Numbered from the stretch's first letter, positions 8,412 to 17,287 are shown. The stretch is 64,000 nucleotides of DNA from Flammeovirga aprica JL-4 (GCF_012844305.1 NZ_JABANE010000023.1:1-64000); one strand, 5' to 3'. The notes: generated by a model not told the origin, from the sequence alone. Numbers and translations: made by a program.

Positions 8412-9269
8412 TTATTTTACAGCTTTAAGGCTGATATCTTTACTTAAACTTGAATGTGTCAACGCACCTAACGATATAAAGTCAACACCTGTTGATGCAA
8501 TTGCTGCAACTTTCTCTTCTGTAACACCTCCTGACGCTTCAGTTTCAGATTTGCCATTGATAATACTTACAGCTTCCTTCATCATAGGAATATCCATATT
8601 ATCCAACATGATCACATCCACTTCCGCTTCAATCGCCTGACGTACTTCATCGAGATCACGCGTTTCCACCTCTATTCTTAGGTCTTTGTTATTCGCCTTT
8701 AAGTATGCTTTTGTTTCACTTACTGCTTTTGCAATGCTTCCGGCATAATCAATATGATTATCCTTAAGCATCACCATATCATACAGACCAAATCTGTGAT
8801 TTTGTCCTCCACCAATAAACACAGCCCACTTTTCCATCAAACGGAAATTAGGAGTTGTCTTTCTTGTATCAAGAATTTTTGTGGAAGCATCTTTTATTAA
8901 GTCCACAACTCTGCGGGTATGTGTTGCAATACCACTCATACGCTGTGCACAGTTTAAGGCCAATCGCTCACCCATTAATATAGCACGGGCATTGCCTTTA
9001 ATTTTCATTACAATATCCCCTTTGCTTAGAAGGTCTCCCTCTTCTACAAAAGTTTCGATTTCCATTGTGGGATCTAAATGAAGAAAAATTCGCTTAGAAA
9101 TTTCAATTCCCGCAATAACACCATTGTCTTTGAAGATCATTTGAGCTGACTCTATCGCATCTGCCGGTACAGCTGAAAGTGTTGAGTGATCTCCATCTCC
9201 TATATCCTCATTCAATGCAGTCGTTATAAACGCATTGATGGCTTCTTCTGTTAAATATTTCGGTTTCAC
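8412..9269 (-). CDS. nadC: Quinolinate phosphoribosyltransferase
   Basis: NadC converts quinolinate and PRPP to nicotinate mononucleotide, CO2 and PPi, the last step of de novo NAD precursor synthesis. Family motifs are clear: EDIGDGDHST near the N-terminus, ALNCAQRMSGIAT, KILDTRKTTPNFR, HRFGLYDMVMLKDNH, the EVET strand, IMLDNMD and a C-terminal DFISLGALTHS. There is no ATG at the front; the GTG at 9267-9269 gives the usual start Met-Lys-Pro-Lys-Tyr. A TTG at 9287 or a GTG at 9275 are alternatives adding 6 or 2 residues. No nadA or nadB is in the window. Confidence 0.92.
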   Translation of the reverse strand: MKPKYLTEEAINAFITTALNEDIGDGDHSTLSAVPADAIESAQMIFKDNGVIAGIEISKRIFLHLDPTMEIETFVEEGDLLSKGDIVMKIKGNARAILMGERLALNCAQRMSGIATHTRRVVDLIKDASTKILDTRKTTPNFRLMEKWAVFIGGGQNHRFGLYDMVMLKDNHIDYAGSIAKAVSETKAYLKANNKDLRIEVETRDLDEVRQAIEAEVDVIMLDNMDIPMMKEAVSIINGKSETEASGGVTEEKVAAIASTGVDFISLGALTHSSLSKDISLKAVK

Positions 9270-9377
9270 GGACACAAAAGTAATCAATTGAATTTATTGT
9301 TCAACGATATAATCCACCTTAGAAAAGAAAAAAATGATTTCTTTAGAAAGCTTGATCGTTTTAGTAGTTAAACATTT

Positions 9378-9505
9378 AAAATTGGGAAAAATTAGATTAT
9401 TATTTTTTTGACTAATCAAGGCAGAATTGAAGAGCATAGCATAGCTATGTGATGAAATTCTAACGCTGAGTTGTCAAAAAAAGAAGATCTAAAATTTCCG
9501 ATTTT
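9378..9505. repeat. Long imperfect palindrome (about 128 bp) in intergenic DNA
   Basis: Nested inverted arms centre near 9442: outer arms 9378-9397 / 9487-9505 (nearly complementary), then TTTTTTGAC / GTCAAAAAA, AGAATT / AATTCT, and the tip CATAGC-ATA-GCTATG (9435-9449). It would form a long hairpin in RNA of either strand. It may be a dispersed REP- or MITE-like unit, but there is no second copy in this window. It lies between nadC and the ncRNA candidate. Confidence 0.75.
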
Positions 9506-9534
9506 GATTGTATAACTGCTTATTAGTTTAGAAC

Positions 9535-9735
9535 AACAAAAAAAGCCATGCATTGCATCGCTTTAAAGTATTAAAAAAGGGCCGGTTGGAATTCTTCCTT
9601 TTATAACAAGATTAGGCTTCCTGACACATGTCGACCTTCCACTGTTAACATTCTAAGAATGACTTTACCGAAGTAAAGTTGAGGCCTGCTCTTCAAAAAT
9701 CAGTACACCTTATATGAGTTCACGTTGAAAAATCC
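9535..9735 (-). ncRNA. Candidate structured RNA of unknown family, with its own terminator
   Basis: Read on the minus strand, this gene-free stretch holds a 7-bp stem ACTTTAC capped by a UUCG tetraloop (about 9661-9679), then a 5-bp stem CATTC-TTA-GAATG, and further GC-rich elements (GGAA-GAA-TTCC, CCGGCC). It ends in a hairpin AAAGC-G-ATGC-AAT-GCAT-G-GC running into TTTTTTT (about 9539-9565). No ORF covers it. The UUCG cap is only formed on the minus strand. The 5' end is a guess, as no clear promoter was found. It does not match the SRP, RNase P or tmRNA signatures I know. It could instead be the 3' UTR of the kinase gene or the leader of nadC. Confidence 0.45.
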
Positions 9736-9837
9736 AATATGTGACCGACCCAATACAAATGTCAGAAAATAAAGGATAATTCACAACATAAAATCCATTA
9801 TTAACAGTAAGTGACAGACTAAAAGTTAATTACTTTT

Positions 9838-11028
9838 TCAAACAACAATAGGCAGCACTATTCTAAATGTTGTTCCTTCTCCCGGAACTGATTCAAGAAT
9901 ATAAATTCTGCCTTTATGGTATTCTTCTATAATTCTCTTCACAAGTGTCAGTCCTAGTCCCCACCCACGTTTTTTAGTGGTGTATCCAGGATTGAATACT
10001 TTACTGATCTTATTTTTCGGAATTCCTTTCCCTGTATCCTTTACATCTATCTGTACTCCCGTTTTATGCTGTGTGAGTCCGATGTAAACGTTCAGTTCTC
10101 CAACGCCATTCATTGCATCCACAGCATTTCGGCACAAGTTTTCAATTACCCATTCAAACAATGGCAAGCTCACATTAACTTCCACTGGACTGTCTATTTC
10201 ATAATGCACACCCAATTTCACTTTACTGGAAATCCTTTTAGACATATAATCCAAAGCTCCTCTAACGGAAGGCTCTAAGTTCACGGGCTTCAATACAGGT
10301 TCTGAACCGATATTTGAAAAACGCTGTGTGATCATTTCTAATCGAGTGACATCTTTCTGAAGCTCTTCAATAATGGATTGATCAAAATCTTCATCCGTCT
10401 TGAAATACTCAATCCAAGCCACTAAAGAAGAAATAGGCGTTCCCAGCTGATGCGCCGTTTCTTTTGCCAAACCTGCCCAAACCTGATTCTGTTCTGCCCT
10501 CCTTGAAGTAGAAAAAACCAAGTAGGCCGTCAATGCTAGTATACCTAAAACAGAAAGCTGTATAATAGGAGCAAATCTAAGATTACTTACCAGGTTCGAG
10601 TCTGCATAATAAATATATTGGATTTCACCGTTTGCAAAGTCAATTCTGATGGGCTCATAATCTTTTTTCATATCCTCTATTTCCCTCATCAGAAAATCTT
10701 GCTGTTCTGCCACATTCAGGCCTTTAGGAATCTTTATATTTTTAGAAGAGATCGGTATGCCATTTTCATCCGCAAGAATTACTGGAATTAAGTCATTCCC
10801 CTTAATTACTTCCATCAACAGAAACGTGACATCTGCATTATCTTCTGCTCCCATAGAGGCCAATTTGGCTTGCACTTTCGCAAAAAAATCAATTTGATCG
10901 TATTCCCTAAGTCTTAATTCATCCACCAACAATTCAGTATACACCAAAGAGGTCAGGCCTATGATCAAGCCAATACTAATCACTAATACTTTTAATGTTA
11001 CTCTATTTGAATAAATCTGTGCTTTCAC
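9838..11028 (-). CDS. Sensor histidine kinase
   Basis: 396 residues, starting with GTG. Membrane helices at about 10-32 and 157-174 flank a periplasmic sensor loop of some 120 residues. The phospho-acceptor His193 lies in KETAHQLGTPISSL, the N box is NLCRNAVDAMNG, and the G boxes are DTGKGIP and GWGLGLTLVKRI. It should phosphorylate a response regulator, but none is encoded nearby, so the partner must lie elsewhere. It follows the small membrane-anchored gene by 22 bp in one operon. The signal is unknown. Confidence 0.9.
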   Translation of the reverse strand: MKAQIYSNRVTLKVLVISIGLIIGLTSLVYTELLVDELRLREYDQIDFFAKVQAKLASMGAEDNADVTFLLMEVIKGNDLIPVILADENGIPISSKNIKIPKGLNVAEQQDFLMREIEDMKKDYEPIRIDFANGEIQYIYYADSNLVSNLRFAPIIQLSVLGILALTAYLVFSTSRRAEQNQVWAGLAKETAHQLGTPISSLVAWIEYFKTDEDFDQSIIEELQKDVTRLEMITQRFSNIGSEPVLKPVNLEPSVRGALDYMSKRISSKVKLGVHYEIDSPVEVNVSLPLFEWVIENLCRNAVDAMNGVGELNVYIGLTQHKTGVQIDVKDTGKGIPKNKISKVFNPGYTTKKRGWGLGLTLVKRIIEEYHKGRIYILESVPGEGTTFRIVLPIVV

Positions 11029-11050
11029 TCTTTGGTTGAATTAGGTTAAA

Positions 11051-11563
11051 CTATTGTAGAATTATAGATTGAATCACACTTTTCTGATCAGGGTAATATT
11101 CCAAATACAATCGCTGTGCTTCTGGATAATCTGTAGTTGCTTTTTGAGAAAGTACTTCAATCACATTTTGAGGATTAGGCGTAAAAAGTTCTCCCAATGA
11201 AATTTCAGAATATATTTCTTTATAAGGTTTCTGATTGAAATAGGTATAACCTTCTGACTGTTTTTCATTATTGATAACTCCCACAATCACCTTCACACTT
11301 TTATCAGTGTTGGGGTTTTCAAAAAACAAAGCTGCCAATTCCCCTTTCAGTTTCCCCTCTTTTACCTCAGTGGCAATAGAATCATAAAGCTGAGAAAAAT
11401 TCTTACTATCTAGTTTTCCATTATACTCCACTCCTGACAATACCCAACCATCATTATTTTTCTCCTGCACTTTAATATCCACAAACCAACCTGATTGTAT
11501 TCCTACTATCCCCAAAGAGATAAATATAAAAAGTATTACAATCCATATCTTGGTATTTCCCAT
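11051..11563 (-). CDS. Membrane-anchored protein, possibly GyrI-like, partner of the kinase
   Basis: 170 residues from the ATG at 11561-11563, which places a signal-anchor helix (about residues 5-24) at the front; a TTG 33 bases upstream is a less likely start. The rest is soluble and extracytoplasmic, with beta strands around GWVLSGVEYNG and VKVIVGVINN that weakly recall GyrI-like small-molecule-binding domains. The family is uncertain. It is the first gene of the operon with the histidine kinase, so it may modulate its sensing; this is inferred from position only. Confidence 0.6.
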   Translation of the reverse strand: MGNTKIWIVILFIFISLGIVGIQSGWFVDIKVQEKNNDGWVLSGVEYNGKLDSKNFSQLYDSIATEVKEGKLKGELAALFFENPNTDKSVKVIVGVINNEKQSEGYTYFNQKPYKEIYSEISLGELFTPNPQNVIEVLSQKATTDYPEAQRLYLEYYPDQKSVIQSIILQ

Positions 11564-11692
11564 AAAACTAAATCTTCTATAAGTGATAAAAAACAAATTT
11601 TGTAAAACAAAGAATAACTTAGAAAATGTTATTTAAGTTCAAAATTTGCACTTTTTTTTGGTTCAAATATTACATTGATTTCAGCCGTCAAG

Positions 11693-12121
11693 CTAAACTT
11701 TTTTTTTCTTTTTTTTCAATATCGCCACTGTCATTCTTGAAATACAAACCAGATTCCCCTCTTCGTCTTCAATATTAATTTCCCACACATGAGAAGTTTT
11801 TCCAAGATGAATAGGTTTTGCTATTCCTATAACATGTCCACTTCTTGTACTTTTTATATGGTTAGCATTGATTTCTTGACCTACAGGCACAAATTCGTTG
11901 TCATCAATATGAGTAAGTGCTCCTACACTACCAAGTGTTTCTGCTAACACTAAGGACGCACCTCCATGTAATAATCCCATTGGTTGCTTCGTTCTTTGAT
12001 CAACGGGCATTTTTGCACTAATTAATCCATTTTCAACTTGAATAAATTCAATATCAAGGTGTCCAAGCATATTGTCTCTCAAGTTATTAAGATTTTTTAT
12101 TGTAAATTTACTGTTAAACAT
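11693..12121 (-). CDS. Hotdog-fold thioesterase (PaaI/MenI-like)
   Basis: 142 residues. The stretch GLLHGGASLVLAETLGSVGA carries the HGG(A)-x8-E hotdog catalytic signature of acyl-CoA thioesterases of the MenI/EntH/PaaI type, and INANHIKSTRSGHVIGIA is the following strand pair. MenI would hydrolyse 1,4-dihydroxy-2-naphthoyl-CoA in menaquinone synthesis, but no men genes are adjacent, so the substrate stays open. The C-terminus is a run of six Lys and a Val. Confidence 0.85.
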   Translation of the reverse strand: MFNSKFTIKNLNNLRDNMLGHLDIEFIQVENGLISAKMPVDQRTKQPMGLLHGGASLVLAETLGSVGALTHIDDNEFVPVGQEINANHIKSTRSGHVIGIAKPIHLGKTSHVWEINIEDEEGNLVCISRMTVAILKKKKKKV

Positions 12122-12269
12122 ACATGAAGTGTAATTTTTTTTTATACTTAACTAACATTTTTTACGTAAAATAAGAAAGGCGCTCTTCCTTTTGAAGGAG
12201 CAATTTAAAATATGTTTTACCATTAAGTCATTAATCAGATGATTTTATTAGAAAAATCTAAATTAAGTT

Positions 12270-12911
12270 ATGAATGCAAAACACATTTATATTATCAGGC
12301 ATGGCGAGACTGATTTCAACAAAAAGGGATATGTACAAGGAAGTAGTATAGATTCCAACCTTAATGAATTAGGTAAGCTTCAAGCAGAAGCTTTTTTCAA
12401 AAAATATAACCGAATCGCCTTTGACAAGATTTATACTTCTGATCTAAAAAGAACACATCAAACTGTTTTACCTTTTACACAAACTGGTATTCCCACTGAA
12501 GCTCATCAAGGGCTTAACGAAATCAGCTGGGGTGAAAAAGAAGGTCGTAAATTGACAGAACAGGATGATAAAAACCACATGAAGCTATTATATGAATGGC
12601 AGAGTGGTAATTATGATTATAAACTGGAAGATGCTGAATCTCCTAATGATGTTGTAAAACGTCAACAAAAAGTGATGGAGCATATATTATCCAACACGAA
12701 AGAAGAAAATGTATTGATCTGTACTCATGGCCGTGCTATGAAAATATTGGTTTCTCATTTAATGGACGAGCCTTTAAGCAAAATGGATCAGTATGAGCAT
12801 TCTAATCTTGCGTTATATCATTTAGTTTATAAAAATGGTCTTTTTAGAATTGTACAGGCCAACGACATCAGACATTTAGAAAAAATCCAAACAAAAATTC
12901 ATGTTAGCTAA
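12270..12911 (+). CDS. Histidine-phosphatase (phosphoglycerate-mutase-like) family protein
   Basis: 213 residues. IIRHGETDFNKKGYVQG carries the RHG motif with the phospho-accepting His; a partner His is in LICTHGRAMKIL, and Glu is in LNEISWGEKEG. These are the hallmarks of 2H (histidine) phosphatases such as CobC or GpmB-like enzymes. The exact substrate is unknown. It converges on the HAD gene with 3 bp between the stop codons. Confidence 0.88.
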   Translation: MNAKHIYIIRHGETDFNKKGYVQGSSIDSNLNELGKLQAEAFFKKYNRIAFDKIYTSDLKRTHQTVLPFTQTGIPTEAHQGLNEISWGEKEGRKLTEQDDKNHMKLLYEWQSGNYDYKLEDAESPNDVVKRQQKVMEHILSNTKEENVLICTHGRAMKILVSHLMDEPLSKMDQYEHSNLALYHLVYKNGLFRIVQANDIRHLEKIQTKIHVS

Positions 12912-12914
12912 ACC

Positions 12915-13595
12915 TTATTTCTCAACTTCTGCATTTAACCTCTCTATTAATGCAGGCAAATCTGACATATCCTGAATAACATTTTCAACACCTAATGTTT
13001 TCAGGGTATGCTCATGATCACTTTTTAAATGAGAAGCCCCCACAAAACCAATAACATACATACCCGCTGCTAAACCTGATTTCACACCACTTATACTATC
13101 CTCAATCACAATAACTTTTTCTGGACTTACACCCAAATCTTTTGCTGCAAATAGATAAACATCAGGAGCAGGTTTAGGATTATCCACACTTTCTACTCCA
13201 GAATATACTCTGTTTCCAAATTCACCTCTCAGCCCTGTAAAATCAACAGCGTGATTTATTTGCTCTTTATAACTATTAGAAATGATGGCTTTGGGAAGAT
13301 CAATTGCCTCATAAGCTTCCTTAGTACCTTTTATTGGCTTATCCTCTGTCTTTGCCGCCTCTTTATACTTGTCCGTAATTTGTGTAATAAAATCATCAGG
13401 AAGACTAAAACCATGTTTTTGGGATAGTCTATTCATGATACCGCTAAAAGTTTGTCCTGCAAAATTACTCAGGTATTCATCAACTGTCATTGGCACCCCA
13501 AATGAATTGATATATTTTACCATTACTCTTGCTGCAACAATTTCACTGTCTATGATGACACCATCACAGTCGGAAAATAAATATTCGAATCTCAT
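12915..13595 (-). CDS. HAD-superfamily hydrolase (beta-phosphoglucomutase/phosphatase-like)
   Basis: 226 residues from the ATG at 13593-13595; longer in-frame readings only add a chance hydrophobic stretch. The ATG shares its A with the TAA stop of the upstream MFS gene (TAATG), a classical coupled start. HAD motifs: SDCDGVIIDSE (nucleophile and acid Asp), AIISNSYK (motif II Ser), KPAPDVYLFAAKDLG (motif III Lys) and VIEDSISGVKSG (motif IV acid). An alpha-helical cap lies between motifs I and II, as in subfamily I phosphatases acting on small sugar phosphates. Co-translation with the transporter suggests a phosphorylated product of the imported solute; this is inference. Confidence 0.88.
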   Translation of the reverse strand: MRFEYLFSDCDGVIIDSEIVAARVMVKYINSFGVPMTVDEYLSNFAGQTFSGIMNRLSQKHGFSLPDDFITQITDKYKEAAKTEDKPIKGTKEAYEAIDLPKAIISNSYKEQINHAVDFTGLRGEFGNRVYSGVESVDNPKPAPDVYLFAAKDLGVSPEKVIVIEDSISGVKSGLAAGMYVIGFVGASHLKSDHEHTLKTLGVENVIQDMSDLPALIERLNAEVEK

Positions 13596-14767
13596 TAGTT
13601 TAATTTTTTCTCTCTTAATGGTGCAAATGTAATATATAAAAAGGCCAATAGACAAAAGATTCCAGACAAGATAAATGACCACCCAATCTGTGAGATCTCA
13701 TTGGCATAAACATAACCTGATCCCAGTGCTCCTAATCCAATTCCTATTTCTAATGCGATATACATTGTTGCGATGGCTCTACCTCTATGTAATGGATTAC
13801 TTCTGTCAATTGTCCATGCATAAAGAGTGGGCGAATTAGTGCCTATTCCCAATCCTAGTACAATTGCACCCAAGTAAAGTTCTACATCAGAAGAAACAAA
13901 ACCTATCCAGATCAACGAAATCATTAGCATCAATGTAGAGAACTTCAATACAGGCAATCGGCCATAACGATCTGAAAGTCTGCCCGCAAAAACTCTCACT
14001 AACATGGAAGCTCCCGTAAAAAACATAAAAAACATTCCTTTATTTTCTATTCCCAATGATTTACTGTAATCCGGAATCAACGTTAAAATCACTCCATAAG
14101 ATGTAGTACACAACAGCATCACTATTGATGGAGACAAGGCGTTTTTATCAACAATTTCATTTTTCTTAATATTGAAATGCTCCCATCTCACTCTTTCTGG
14201 GTTTTCAAGGGTTTCTTTTAAACCAGAAAGAATTAAAATAGACAGTAAAGAAATACCTGAAGCACAATAGAACATAGTATCTAAATCTGTTTCTAAAGCG
14301 AGCCAGCTTCCAATAATAGGCCCAAGCCCAATACCAGTACTTGAACAAAAACCTAATATCCCCAAAGCTTCTCCTCTTCTTTCAAATGGAACAATATCCG
14401 CTAAATAAGCAGAAGTTCCTGTAGGCTTAAAACCTGTACTAAAACCATGAAAAAAACGAATCAATAGAAAAGCCGCAACACTTCCGATCAGAGGATAAAA
14501 TAATGTACAAACACAACTCACTACCACTCCCACAACCATCACAGGCACACGGCCTACCCTGTCGGTTAATTTCCCACTAAAAGGTCTTGATACCCCTGCA
14601 GACAGCGTGAATATAGAAATGATATACCCTTTATATTCTTCCCCACCCAATGAGGTGAGATAATCCGGAAGCTCAGGTATAATCATATTAAAACTGGTAA
14701 AAAAGAGCAGTGAACTACTACAGAGCAACCAGAAGTTAAGAGTATATATTTTTTGATTTTGAGTCAT
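13595..14767 (-). CDS. Major facilitator superfamily transporter
   Basis: 390 residues with about 12 hydrophobic segments. The MFS loop 2-3 motif appears as GKLTDRVGRVPVMV and its second-half copy as GRLSDRYGRLPVLKF. RFFHGFSTGFKPTGTSAYLADIVPFERRGEALG is the helix 4-5 region common in drug and sugar efflux members (positions about 107-140). The substrate cannot be read. Its stop overlaps the start of the HAD phosphatase gene. Confidence 0.9.
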   Translation of the reverse strand: MTQNQKIYTLNFWLLCSSSLLFFTSFNMIIPELPDYLTSLGGEEYKGYIISIFTLSAGVSRPFSGKLTDRVGRVPVMVVGVVVSCVCTLFYPLIGSVAAFLLIRFFHGFSTGFKPTGTSAYLADIVPFERRGEALGILGFCSSTGIGLGPIIGSWLALETDLDTMFYCASGISLLSILILSGLKETLENPERVRWEHFNIKKNEIVDKNALSPSIVMLLCTTSYGVILTLIPDYSKSLGIENKGMFFMFFTGASMLVRVFAGRLSDRYGRLPVLKFSTLMLMISLIWIGFVSSDVELYLGAIVLGLGIGTNSPTLYAWTIDRSNPLHRGRAIATMYIALEIGIGLGALGSGYVYANEISQIGWSFILSGIFCLLAFLYITFAPLREKKLN

Positions 14768-14847
14768 TTATATCATAAAGTTTATCATTAAAAAAGGGTA
14801 CATCCTATGAAAAAAAGAATGTACCCAAACTAGCATATTGTTTGTTT

Positions 14848-15636
14848 TTAAGCGAAAACCCTGTTCAGTATTCCTGCCAAACGAATTCCTGCTACTTTGA
14901 TACGTTCTTCTAAAACAGCATAGTTATCATACATATATCGGTATCCTAACTTGCCATCACCCACTTCAGCATAATACTTTGTGGCCAATTCAAAAGATTC
15001 ATTCATCATATCAACTGTTGAAGCGCTCTGAAGTTTTTCAACTTCTTCTTTTGTTGTTCTATCAACATATAAAGCTACCTCCGAATATGAAAGTTCTTTT
15101 GATTTCAACATCTCAGAATCCCAGACTCTGTGAATATTGGATGGCTTTCCAAACCAAGTCACTTTCACTTTATTGCCTCCAAGATCTGATTTATGCCCCA
15201 CATGAAATGGCTGATGCAAATCTCCAATTAAATGAGTCAATACTTTGATTGCCATTCCTTTTTTCTTCATAGAAGCATTTTCATCTTCCAAGATAGCAGT
15301 CATATCTTCAATTGCTTTCACAATATCACCCTTAGGGCTTCTTTCTATTTCTTCGAATGTTTCTCCTTCATCAATATTGATGTAATGCCAAGAATACATA
15401 AAGCTATACTTCTTATCTGATTTGATATCGTCCATCCAAGTAGATACCATTGGAAGATAAGCAGAATCTCCCAAGATCATCTCCAGTTCTTTCTTTGCTT
15501 TTTTGGATAAATGATTTTCAGCTACTTGAGCTACAGCTCTATGCCCTGTTTGTCCCCATGCCCAAACATTAGAGGTATTGGCAAGAAAAATAATGGAAAG
15601 CAGGAACAGTGATAAAGTGTAATGATTTCGACGCAT
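14848..15636 (-). CDS. S1/P1-family nuclease, secreted
   Basis: 262 residues when started at the ATG 15634-15636, which gives a proper signal peptide ending NVWA just before Trp. In this family the mature N-terminal Trp is itself a zinc ligand, so the cut after NVWA and mature WGQTGHRAVAQ support this start over a longer one. Other zinc-site segments: WMDDIKSD, SWHYINID, HLIGDLHQPFH, HKSDLGGN and NIHRVWDSEM. It degrades single-stranded DNA or RNA outside the cell or in the periplasm, probably to gain phosphate and nucleosides. Confidence 0.92.
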   Translation of the reverse strand: MRRNHYTLSLFLLSIIFLANTSNVWAWGQTGHRAVAQVAENHLSKKAKKELEMILGDSAYLPMVSTWMDDIKSDKKYSFMYSWHYINIDEGETFEEIERSPKGDIVKAIEDMTAILEDENASMKKKGMAIKVLTHLIGDLHQPFHVGHKSDLGGNKVKVTWFGKPSNIHRVWDSEMLKSKELSYSEVALYVDRTTKEEVEKLQSASTVDMMNESFELATKYYAEVGDGKLGYRYMYDNYAVLEERIKVAGIRLAGILNRVFA

Positions 15637-15809
15637 TTGAAATGATTGGTTAAATTTTTGTTCTAATTGGATCGCAAGATAAAGGGTACACAATGTCAAA
15701 CAAAGTGTTTTGATCGATGTTAATACTTTATCCAATAAATTGACAATCATTTAATGTTAATTGTCTAATCTATAAGCGTATTTAAAAATAACTCTATCAT
15801 TTTTTTATT

Positions 15810-16388
15810 ATGAAAAAAATCTTAACTCTAATTGTTGGTCTATTACTTATCGGTGCAACAGCCCAAGCACAAGATGGACTTTTTAGCCTTGGTGTAAAAG
15901 GTGGTATTGGAGCATCATCTTATAACTTAGAAGGTGCACCTTCAACATGGACAACTGAAGGAACAGCTTCATGGCACCTTGGTGGTATGTTCAGAACTAA
16001 CATCCCTGTATTACCAATTTATGCTCAAATTGAAGCTTTATACTCTAGAGTTGGCGGTACAATCAACATTCAAGGTGTATCATCAGATAGTGAATATATC
16101 AATAGATTTGATGTGCCAATCGTTGTAGGTTTAAAGTTTGGTTTATTAGGAATTAGTGGCCGTGCATTTGGTGGAGCTGTAGCTCAATCTAATTTCCCTG
16201 AAAGTGGTGATGATGCTGATATTAATAACTTCACTTGGGGATGGCAAGCAGGTATTGGTGCTGACATCAAAAAACTTACTGTTGACGTGAAATATGAAAG
16301 TGGTGCAAACTTATCAAAAGTTACTAATGCTCCAACAATCAAAGCTACTCAATGGATCTTAAGTGTTGGTTACTTCTTCGGAGGATAA
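15810..16388 (+). CDS. Outer-membrane beta-barrel protein (OMP_b-brl type)
   Basis: 192 residues. The signal peptide ends ATAQAQD; the mature part starts with FSLGVKGGIGASSYN, a usual opening of small Bacteroidota barrels, alternates hydrophobic strands with short turns, and closes on WILSVGYFFGG. The function is unknown. It is monocistronic, with a strong terminator 15 bp past the stop. Confidence 0.8.
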   Translation: MKKILTLIVGLLLIGATAQAQDGLFSLGVKGGIGASSYNLEGAPSTWTTEGTASWHLGGMFRTNIPVLPIYAQIEALYSRVGGTINIQGVSSDSEYINRFDVPIVVGLKFGLLGISGRAFGGAVAQSNFPESGDDADINNFTWGWQAGIGADIKKLTVDVKYESGANLSKVTNAPTIKATQWILSVGYFFGG

Positions 16389-16403
16389 TCCAATCTTCAA
16401 CAT

Positions 16404-16449
16404 AAAAAATAAAGGCTATCATTAACTGATAGCCTTTATTTTTTGTCTT
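16404..16449. terminator. Strong bidirectional terminator
   Basis: A 17-bp perfect inverted repeat (16404-16420 with 16428-16444) has a 7-base loop and A/T-rich ends giving T-runs on both strands. It ends transcripts of the converging barrel genes at 15810-16388 and 16456-17175. Confidence 0.92.
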
Positions 16450-16455
16450 CGTTTT

Positions 16456-17175
16456 TTATCTTCTATCCTTGTATTGAGGACAGTTAATATTAAAGATATG
16501 GTAACTAAGTGTAAAACCTAAGAAATAATAATTATCTCTCCAAGTTGGATACACTGTTTGTTCTCTGTCTGGTGCTGTTATATCTCCTCTAAAAATCGAA
16601 TCCGTATTGTCATTCCATAAAGGTTTCACTATACTGAATTCCATACCAAAATCAAGGTAATAGGTGATTCTCTTTTTAAAACCAATACCCAAAGGAAGGG
16701 TAACTGAGTAATAGATATTATCAGCCCTTGTTGTGGTAGTGTTTAAAATAGGAAACGCCCCTACTCCTAACTGCATAAAGAAATAAGGCGTAAAGTTATC
16801 TATCTTTCTTTTATGCTCTCTGAAATTCAAAAAATTGTATTCAAATCCTGTTGCCACATTCACCATCACATTCTCGAAACTTGCATTTCTAGACTGATGA
16901 AATGACTTATCATAGTGGGCATCATTACCTGTATACCACCCCAAATCTAAACTTGTTCTCCATAGAAAATGGTTTTTGATTTTATAATTAGCTGAAAATT
17001 TACCTCCTACTCTAAAATCTGAAGGGTGCGGTACAGGAGACACATCCCCGGAATAAAAAGCTGTTCCAACACCACCACTCAACACCCAATATTGAGCATT
17101 AGCTTTATGATTACTTATCAAAGTGATAGTGACGAAGAAGCAGGAGATCAAAAAATATTTCAATTCCTTGTTCAT
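16456..17175 (-). CDS. DUF6089-type outer-membrane protein
   Basis: 239 residues. After the signal peptide (ending NHKANAQ) comes WVLSGGVGTAFYSGDVSP, then long beta strands, the turn RNASFENVMVNVATGFEYNF, and TPYFFMQLGVG near the middle. This order matches the DUF6089 barrels that are common in Cytophagales and Flavobacteria. The function is not known. It is followed on the same strand by an unrelated terminator and preceded by a paralogous gene (17288-18061). Confidence 0.75.
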   Translation of the reverse strand: MNKELKYFLISCFFVTITLISNHKANAQYWVLSGGVGTAFYSGDVSPVPHPSDFRVGGKFSANYKIKNHFLWRTSLDLGWYTGNDAHYDKSFHQSRNASFENVMVNVATGFEYNFLNFREHKRKIDNFTPYFFMQLGVGAFPILNTTTTRADNIYYSVTLPLGIGFKKRITYYLDFGMEFSIVKPLWNDNTDSIFRGDITAPDREQTVYPTWRDNYYFLGFTLSYHIFNINCPQYKDRR

Positions 17176-17233
17176 ACTCTGTTTAATTTAAAAAATCTAG
17201 AATTTAGTAGCAGTTCTCCATATTATTAGGTTT

Positions 17234-17268
17234 ACAAAAAAAGTCCGTTCAGTTTCCTGACGGACTTT
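17234..17268 (-). terminator. Intrinsic terminator of the 17288-18061 gene
   Basis: Arms 17240-17248 and 17260-17268 form a 9-bp GC-containing stem (AAAGTCCGT / ACGGACTTT); on the minus strand the stem runs into seven T. It lies 20 bp after the stop of the DUF6089-like gene and isolates it from the next barrel gene. Confidence 0.88.
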
Positions 17269-17287
17269 CAATTTATTTATTTATTCT

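Noticed and set aside
9601..9640. GTGTCAGGAAGCC as part of an SRP RNA
   Set aside because: The invariant GGAA-capped stem between CAGG and AGCAGC is missing, so it cannot form the Ffh-binding hairpin.
12189..12210. GCTCTT/AAGGAGC hairpin before the histidine phosphatase gene
   Set aside because: Only six pairs with one wobble and no T-run; neither terminator nor operator can be supported.
13596..13682. N-terminal extension of the HAD hydrolase
   Set aside because: It would overlap the MFS gene by about 85 bp; the TAATG junction at 13593-13597 and the usual HAD start near the DxD motif favour the shorter form.
15637..15750. 38-residue N-terminal extension of the S1/P1 nuclease
   Set aside because: It would put the signal peptide inside the protein; the ATG at 15636 gives a signal peptide ending just before the zinc-binding Trp.
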